The position numbers and the translations under genes are program-made. Below the pieces are notes generated by a model, which was given only the letters and a program-made list of their open reading frames with translations, made no database searches and was not told where the DNA came from. Of a stretch of 64,000 nt of DNA, positions 59,082 through 64,000 are shown one piece after another. Position 1 is the first letter of the stretch, and every line of letters starts with the position of its first letter. This DNA is from UBA2287 sp037442025 (lineage in GTDB: Bacteria > Bacteroidota > Bacteroidia > Bacteroidales > Tenuifilaceae): the NCBI GenBank assembly GCA_037442025.1, contig JBBIRB010000002.1, forward strand, positions 52,184 to 116,183, in the 5' to 3' direction.

Positions 59082-61727
59082 TTAACTCAAGTATTTAAAC
59101 AGCAAGCTGTGCAGTACATTGCTGTCGATGGGCTTAGCTATATAATCGTTACATCCTGCTTCTAGGGCTTTTTCTCTGTCGCTTGCAAAAGCGTAGGCTG
59201 TTTGAGCAATGATAGGTATTTGCTTATTGAACTCCCTTATCCTTCTTGCTGCCTCAAAACCATCCATTACTGGCATTTTCAGGTCGAGAAGTACTGCATC
59301 GATATCTGCTTGCTGCTTTAAAGTTTCAATTGCTTTTAAGCCATTGGTTGACCAAACCACATTTATACCCATTGCAACAAGCAATTCTTTCAAATAAAGG
59401 TAATTGTACTCATCATCTTCAACAACCAGTATGTTTTTAACAATTGGTTTGTTATGCGTAATGGGAGCCTCAATGCTATTGTCGAGTGAGAACCTATGGA
59501 CGGGCTTGTAAGGAATGGTAAAAAAGAATGTAGAACCCCGCTTCGGTTGGGATTCGACCCAAATGGCCCCTCCCATCTTCGTAACCAATGCTTTAGAAAT
59601 AGCCAGACCTAAACCCGTACCACCTGCGTGGTCGGTTAAGTGAGTGTAAACCTGATGGAACCGATCGAAAATGGACTCGTGGTATTCTTTTGGGATTCCA
59701 ATTCCCGAATCGGTAACATAAAAACGGAGGAAACTGCCCCAAACCTCGTAACCAAACTTAACACTGCCATTAGGTGTGAATTTGAGGGCGTTGCCTATTA
59801 AGTTGCCAACAACTTGCTGAATTCGGTTGGAGTCGGCTAATACGTGGCTTTCAAATTCACCCAGGCCACATTCGTACTCTATTGTTAGTCCCAAATTCAA
59901 AGCCTTTGGCTTAAAGAGTTGGAACTGTTTGCTCATTTCCTGATTTAAGAAAACTTCGCTTTCGGTTATTGAAATTTGATTTGCTTCAATTTTCGAAATA
60001 TCAATCAGGTCGTTTATTAAAACTAACAGTTGGTTTCCACAATGCTCAATAACTTTAAGATACTGCTCTCGCTCCTCAGCCGTTCCAACATTTCGTAATA
60101 GCAATTGGGTAAATCCAATAATGCCATTCATGGGAGTGCGAATTTCATGGCTCATGTTGGCCAGGAACGCTGACTTAAGGCGATCGCTCTCCTCGGCCTT
60201 CTCTTTGGCAAGAACCAGTTCTTCATTCAACTTTTTGTACTCGATATTCTGCTGCTCCAGTTCGGTTGTTTTTTGGGCCAACTGCTCCTCTACTTTTCTT
60301 CTATCGGTTATATCTCTGTAAATACCATATACCGCCATGTTGCCACCCTCAAAAAGTATTGGTTTACCAAGAATTGAAACATGGATTAGGCTCCCATCTT
60401 TGCGTTTTCGAACCGACTCATGCGCAATTTGCTCGCCACGAGCCACTGCATGTGAAAGCGATAAGCCTTCTTCCAACAGGTCAGATGGAACTATCAGTTC
60501 GTTAATGAGTTTGCCACGTGCTTCCTGAATTGAATAGCCAAACATTCGGGTGAATTCGCGGTTACACTTAACCACCCTATCGCTAATATCGAGCACTACA
60601 ATGCCCTCGGGCGAACTTTCGAAAAGTTGCTCGAAGTAAGCTCGTTCGAGCTTAAGGTTCTCCTCAGCAAGCTTCTTTTCTGTTATATTGGAGTGGGTTC
60701 CAATAATTCGTGTAGGATTATCGTCCGAATCAATCTCGGTAACCCTACCATTTGCCCGAACCCAAACCCAACTTCCGTTTTTATGTTGCAATCGATAGTC
60801 GAGATCGAAAACGCTCAGTTTCTCTTTAACATACTTAACCAATAGGGTTTCAACCCACTTTGTGTCGTCGGGGTGAACCAAGCTGCGCCACATATCGATG
60901 GATGGTTCCAGTTCGAAGGGTTCGTAACCCAGCATGGTATAGAATTCGTTGCTAAAGAATATTTTTTTTGAAAGGATATCCCAGTCCCAAATAGACACTC
61001 CGGTAGCTTCAAGAACTAATCGGAAACGTTCTTCGCTTCTGCGCAAAATGAGTTTTGCCCGCTTGCGGTCGGTAACATCGCGAACTATTGATTGGTACGA
61101 TCCGTCGGGCATCATTTTGGAATGCATTTCAATATGGGCTATACTCCCATCGACCCGAATCAAATCGCGCTCATTAACAATCGTTTTTCCCTCCTTTAAC
61201 AAATCGAAACGCAATGGTTTCGCATTAAGAGATTCGCTGGTAAAAAATTTACTAATGTGAAATCCTAGTACATCTTCGCGTTTTAGGCCACAAATTTCGA
61301 GGAAACGAGCATTAACCTCGTAAACATTCCCTTTCGGATCGCCCAGAATAATACCATCAACAGCTAATTCAATTATTGACCTAAAGCGCTCGTCGGCAAT
61401 ATTCACATTAGGTTTATCCTTATCCACTTCAATTAATAGAAGGGATTGAGGATATTCGTTGGATTCTGTGCTTGTAATACTAGGTAATAATTTTGGAATA
61501 AAACCAGCCCAACTATCGTTCTGTCTCTTAAGCCTTAGGGTTTCATGGTCGGATGTATAGTTAAGGTTTGCAAGCAACTTTAAATCGTCGGGATGTATGA
61601 GGCTTTTGAACGAAATTGATCCTTCAATTCCATTTTGGTAGCCTAGGTAATGGAAAAGGTCGTGCCCCAGAGGAGCGAACTCTTGTGAGCGGAAATTTAC
61701 CTGAACTTGAAAAATATTGAATTTCAT
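59082..61727 (-). CDS. Cytoplasmic hybrid histidine kinase with three PAS domains and a receiver
   Basis: 881 residues, no transmembrane helix. An N-terminal PAS-like region (about 1-105) is followed by three PAS domains (about 115-225, 230-355, 360-475), a coiled coil, a HisKA domain with the phospho-acceptor in LANMSHEIRTPMNGIIGF, a HATPase domain (NLIGNALKF, DSGIGI, GTGLGLAISK) and a receiver (about 755-881; VVEDDE and acceptor Asp in VLLDLKMPVMDGFEA). PAC motifs such as DRKRAKL and DRRKVEE mark the PAS ends. It lies 18 bases downstream of the membrane kinase gene, so both are probably cotranscribed. No output domain is present. Confidence 0.9.
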   Translation of the reverse strand: MKFNIFQVQVNFRSQEFAPLGHDLFHYLGYQNGIEGSISFKSLIHPDDLKLLANLNYTSDHETLRLKRQNDSWAGFIPKLLPSITSTESNEYPQSLLLIEVDKDKPNVNIADERFRSIIELAVDGIILGDPKGNVYEVNARFLEICGLKREDVLGFHISKFFTSESLNAKPLRFDLLKEGKTIVNERDLIRVDGSIAHIEMHSKMMPDGSYQSIVRDVTDRKRAKLILRRSEERFRLVLEATGVSIWDWDILSKKIFFSNEFYTMLGYEPFELEPSIDMWRSLVHPDDTKWVETLLVKYVKEKLSVFDLDYRLQHKNGSWVWVRANGRVTEIDSDDNPTRIIGTHSNITEKKLAEENLKLERAYFEQLFESSPEGIVVLDISDRVVKCNREFTRMFGYSIQEARGKLINELIVPSDLLEEGLSLSHAVARGEQIAHESVRKRKDGSLIHVSILGKPILFEGGNMAVYGIYRDITDRRKVEEQLAQKTTELEQQNIEYKKLNEELVLAKEKAEESDRLKSAFLANMSHEIRTPMNGIIGFTQLLLRNVGTAEEREQYLKVIEHCGNQLLVLINDLIDISKIEANQISITESEVFLNQEMSKQFQLFKPKALNLGLTIEYECGLGEFESHVLADSNRIQQVVGNLIGNALKFTPNGSVKFGYEVWGSFLRFYVTDSGIGIPKEYHESIFDRFHQVYTHLTDHAGGTGLGLAISKALVTKMGGAIWVESQPKRGSTFFFTIPYKPVHRFSLDNSIEAPITHNKPIVKNILVVEDDEYNYLYLKELLVAMGINVVWSTNGLKAIETLKQQADIDAVLLDLKMPVMDGFEAARRIREFNKQIPIIAQTAYAFASDREKALEAGCNDYIAKPIDSNVLHSLLFKYLS

Positions 61728-61745
61728 AAGCTCACAATGTTAAAA

Positions 61746-63872
61746 TTAAACAGCAACTGGTATTGTGAACCAGAAGACGGAGCCTTTTTCAGCTTTGCTT
61801 TCAACCCAAATTTTACCACCATGCTTCTCTATTAACTCTTTGCATAAAATAAGCCCTAATCCGGTGCTTGGCTCGTTATTAGTTCCCATGCGCGATATTT
61901 TGGCAGAAACATTAAAAAGATTTTCGCGTATTTCGGGTGGCATTCCAATGCCACTGTCGGCAATACTAACAACTAGAAAGCCTTTATCCACTCCGTTTTG
62001 AGAAATTGTAATGGTTCCGCCATTGGGTGTAAACTTTATGGCATTGGAAATAATGTTTCGAAAAACGGTTCGAACGCTTTCCTTATCGGCAAGGAGCTCG
62101 GTTTCGGAAATCACATTCACAGCAACCCGATGGTTTTTTGTATTTATCTGAGGGTTCAGAAGTTCTATTACCGATTGAACAACAGGTAGCAATAAAATCT
62201 TTTCGGGTTTGAAAACTTTGCGCCCCCTTTTTATCATGGCCCATCCTAAGAGGTTTTCGAGCAGCTCGTAAATATTTTTTGCAGTGTCCTGGAGGGTTTT
62301 GGTTAAATCCATTAGCTCGTCGGGTTTCATTTTTACACTTTGCTCGGTGAGCAATTCGGTGAGCCCAATAAACCCCTGAAAGGGTCCCTTCAGGTCATGT
62401 GCAATGATTGAAAAAAACTTATCCTTTTCGGCATTGGTTTTAACAAGTTCCTCGTTCTGCTTCTTTATTCGCTCCTCGTCTTTCTTTCGCTCATTAATAT
62501 TCATTGAGAGGCCAACCATACGTACAGCCTTGCCCTCTTCGTCGCGTTCCGACACCATGCCGTAGTTTGCAATCCATCGGTATTCGCCCCACTTATTTCG
62601 CATGCGAAAATCGGCTGTATAAAAATTTGTTTTTCCGTTTAAATGCGAAATTAGCTTGCTTTTAACGTCGGGTAAATCGTCGGGGTGTATTATGGAAAAA
62701 ATTTGTTCGAGAGTTCGCGGAACCTCGGCTACGCTGTAACCTAACTCAATATAAATTTGTTCTCCCCCAACGCTTTTACCTGTGCTAAAGTTGTTTTCCC
62801 AAGGATCGATTCCGGCCACTTTTGTGGCAAGGGCCATTCGGTTTTGAGCGGCTATAAGTTCCTTTTGTGTTTTCAGGCTTTCGCTAACGTTTCTGAGAAT
62901 AACAATTTTGCCTAGGGATTTCGATCGGTAATCGACAATGGGCCTAACCTGAATGCTAAAAGTATTACCACTTATATCGAATTCAGTACTAATTTCTTGC
63001 TTTTGGGTTAATTTTAAAGGGATTACGAGATGTTCGAGCACCTTTTCGGGCAAATAGTCGCTGGAATTTTTACAGAAAATGCTTCGGGCTGTAGCATTGG
63101 CCTCTGTGAGCTGGTTCGAGTTGTCGAGAACCAGAATGCCATCGGGCATGCTGTTAAAAAGCGTTTCGAGAGCAATGGGTCTGAAATTCAATTTTTTGTT
63201 ATATAATCCCCAAAAGAAAAGTGCACCAGTTACAGCAAAGGTAATAGGGGTAATATCAACAAAACCAAAGGGTTTAAAACCCAGCAAGTAGGCTACATTC
63301 CCAACAAACGGAATAATTGATGCAATAAGGAGAACAAATATTTGACCTCTCTGTCGGGAAACAGAACCTGGAATGGCAAGAAAAAACAGAACTATTCCGG
63401 CAATAATAAGCGAGTATGAGTAAGTAACGTGAATCCACCACCAAAATCCATATTCAATATGATTGTATGCAATGGAACCAATATAACGGAGTTCACTAGA
63501 TCGGTATAATAAACCATGATATCGATTGGTAGCTACAATAACAAAAGTAATAGTTGGCAATACCCAAGCAGCAATTCTGGCCACTTTTAACTTAGAAATT
63601 TGAGTATTGGTGTACTCCGAAGCAAAAAAGAAGTAGAATACCGGTAACGAAACAATGCCAATGTAGCAGAAAACGGTAAAAAGCCTTTTATCGTGAATAT
63701 CCATAGCAACCAGTTCGAGCGAAGCAGCAAAGGTCCATATGGCAATAGATAGTAGCAAACCCGCAATGGAAACACTATTGAACATGTACCTTCGGCGCCA
63801 TGTGTATACAACCAGCACGCCCATTACTACCGAAATGGCAAGCAAAAGAAGGACTATGTAATTAATTTCCAT
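61746..63872 (-). CDS. Membrane histidine kinase with 7-helix N-terminal domain and PAS domains
   Basis: 708 residues. About seven hydrophobic helices (1-230) form an N-terminal membrane sensor of the 7TM histidine-kinase type. Two PAS domains follow (about 235-340 and 350-470), then a coiled coil, a HisKA domain with the phospho-acceptor in FFSIIAHDLKGPFQGFIG and a HATPase domain (NIISNAIKFTPNGG, DSGIGM, STGLGLILCKEL). There is no receiver, so it must phosphorylate another protein, possibly the receiver of the hybrid kinase encoded 18 bases downstream. The N-terminal ATG at 63872 gives a normal membrane start. Confidence 0.88.
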   Translation of the reverse strand: MEINYIVLLLLAISVVMGVLVVYTWRRRYMFNSVSIAGLLLSIAIWTFAASLELVAMDIHDKRLFTVFCYIGIVSLPVFYFFFASEYTNTQISKLKVARIAAWVLPTITFVIVATNRYHGLLYRSSELRYIGSIAYNHIEYGFWWWIHVTYSYSLIIAGIVLFFLAIPGSVSRQRGQIFVLLIASIIPFVGNVAYLLGFKPFGFVDITPITFAVTGALFFWGLYNKKLNFRPIALETLFNSMPDGILVLDNSNQLTEANATARSIFCKNSSDYLPEKVLEHLVIPLKLTQKQEISTEFDISGNTFSIQVRPIVDYRSKSLGKIVILRNVSESLKTQKELIAAQNRMALATKVAGIDPWENNFSTGKSVGGEQIYIELGYSVAEVPRTLEQIFSIIHPDDLPDVKSKLISHLNGKTNFYTADFRMRNKWGEYRWIANYGMVSERDEEGKAVRMVGLSMNINERKKDEERIKKQNEELVKTNAEKDKFFSIIAHDLKGPFQGFIGLTELLTEQSVKMKPDELMDLTKTLQDTAKNIYELLENLLGWAMIKRGRKVFKPEKILLLPVVQSVIELLNPQINTKNHRVAVNVISETELLADKESVRTVFRNIISNAIKFTPNGGTITISQNGVDKGFLVVSIADSGIGMPPEIRENLFNVSAKISRMGTNNEPSTGLGLILCKELIEKHGGKIWVESKAEKGSVFWFTIPVAV

Positions 63873-64000
63873 AATATTCTACTCACGGAAAAGTAAGAAT
63901 AAAAAAGGGATTTTGAATGTTGTTACGTAGAATTACTCATTAAGTTATTGCTTGTTAGAATTATGTAACATGTCGCTAATAATAATGTTGCGACTCTTTA

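Overview
The window is chromosomal DNA from a member of the Bacteroidota, most likely near the order Bacteroidales. The evidence is: secreted proteins with type IX secretion (T9SS) C-terminal sorting domains; promoters matching the Bacteroidota TTTG / TAnnTTTG pattern; TPR-propeller-OmpA proteins with PorE-like architecture; a short AMP nucleosidase; a str operon running directly into the S10 operon with no tuf gene between them; and hybrid PAS kinases. Genus cannot be assigned from the sequence alone. Genes are densely packed. I saw no rRNA, tRNA, CRISPR array, prophage or insertion sequence.

Layout. 1-7.5 kb: the joined str and S10 ribosomal operons on the minus strand (rpsL, rpsG, fusA, rpsJ, rplC, rplD, rplW, rplB, rpsS, rplV, rpsC, start of rplP), driven from two tandem promoters. 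7.5-13.4 kb: two paralogous secreted trypsin-fold endopeptidases with PKD, adhesin-like and T9SS sorting domains; they share a perfect 303-bp repeat. 13.5-18.3 kb: a small lipoprotein, then the minus-strand block rsfS-ftsH-DUF2007-cdsA-psd (ribosome silencing, membrane proteolysis, phospholipid synthesis). 18.4-23.3 kb: birA, an SRPBCC protein, pyrE, a Nudix hydrolase, a TlpA-like protein, coaD and an HSDR_N-domain protein. 23.4-27.8 kb: a plus-strand run of AMP nucleosidase, holA, rhomboid protease, Nudix hydrolase and class IV aminotransferase, facing a YqgE/AlgH protein. 28-34.3 kb: NhaC antiporter, sodium-solute symporter, recR, a TPR protein and a fatty acyl-CoA ligase.

34.4-41.5 kb: three tandem periplasmic TPR plus beta-propeller proteins, one ending in a transmembrane anchor and one in OmpA and SPOR-like domains, followed by an acetyltransferase. 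These are candidate parts of, or relatives of, the T9SS/gliding envelope machinery. 41.6-52.6 kb: 2-oxoacid dehydrogenase E2 and fused E1 subunits, separated by a four-PAS hybrid kinase, a 1077-residue multi-cluster flavin oxidoreductase that joins all parts of an HcnABC-type dehydrogenase in one chain, and a YfiR-like protein. 52.7-58.3 kb: a glycosyltransferase, glmM, and a membrane-fusion protein with a MacB-type permease. 58.5-59.0 kb: a RelE/ParE-type toxin-antitoxin pair. 59.1-63.9 kb: two adjacent PAS histidine kinases.

The observations most worth following are the 1077-residue redox fusion, the three-member propeller scaffold cluster, and the homogenised C-terminal region of the two secreted proteases. 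Residue and base positions were counted by hand; family calls come from recognising motifs, not from database searches.
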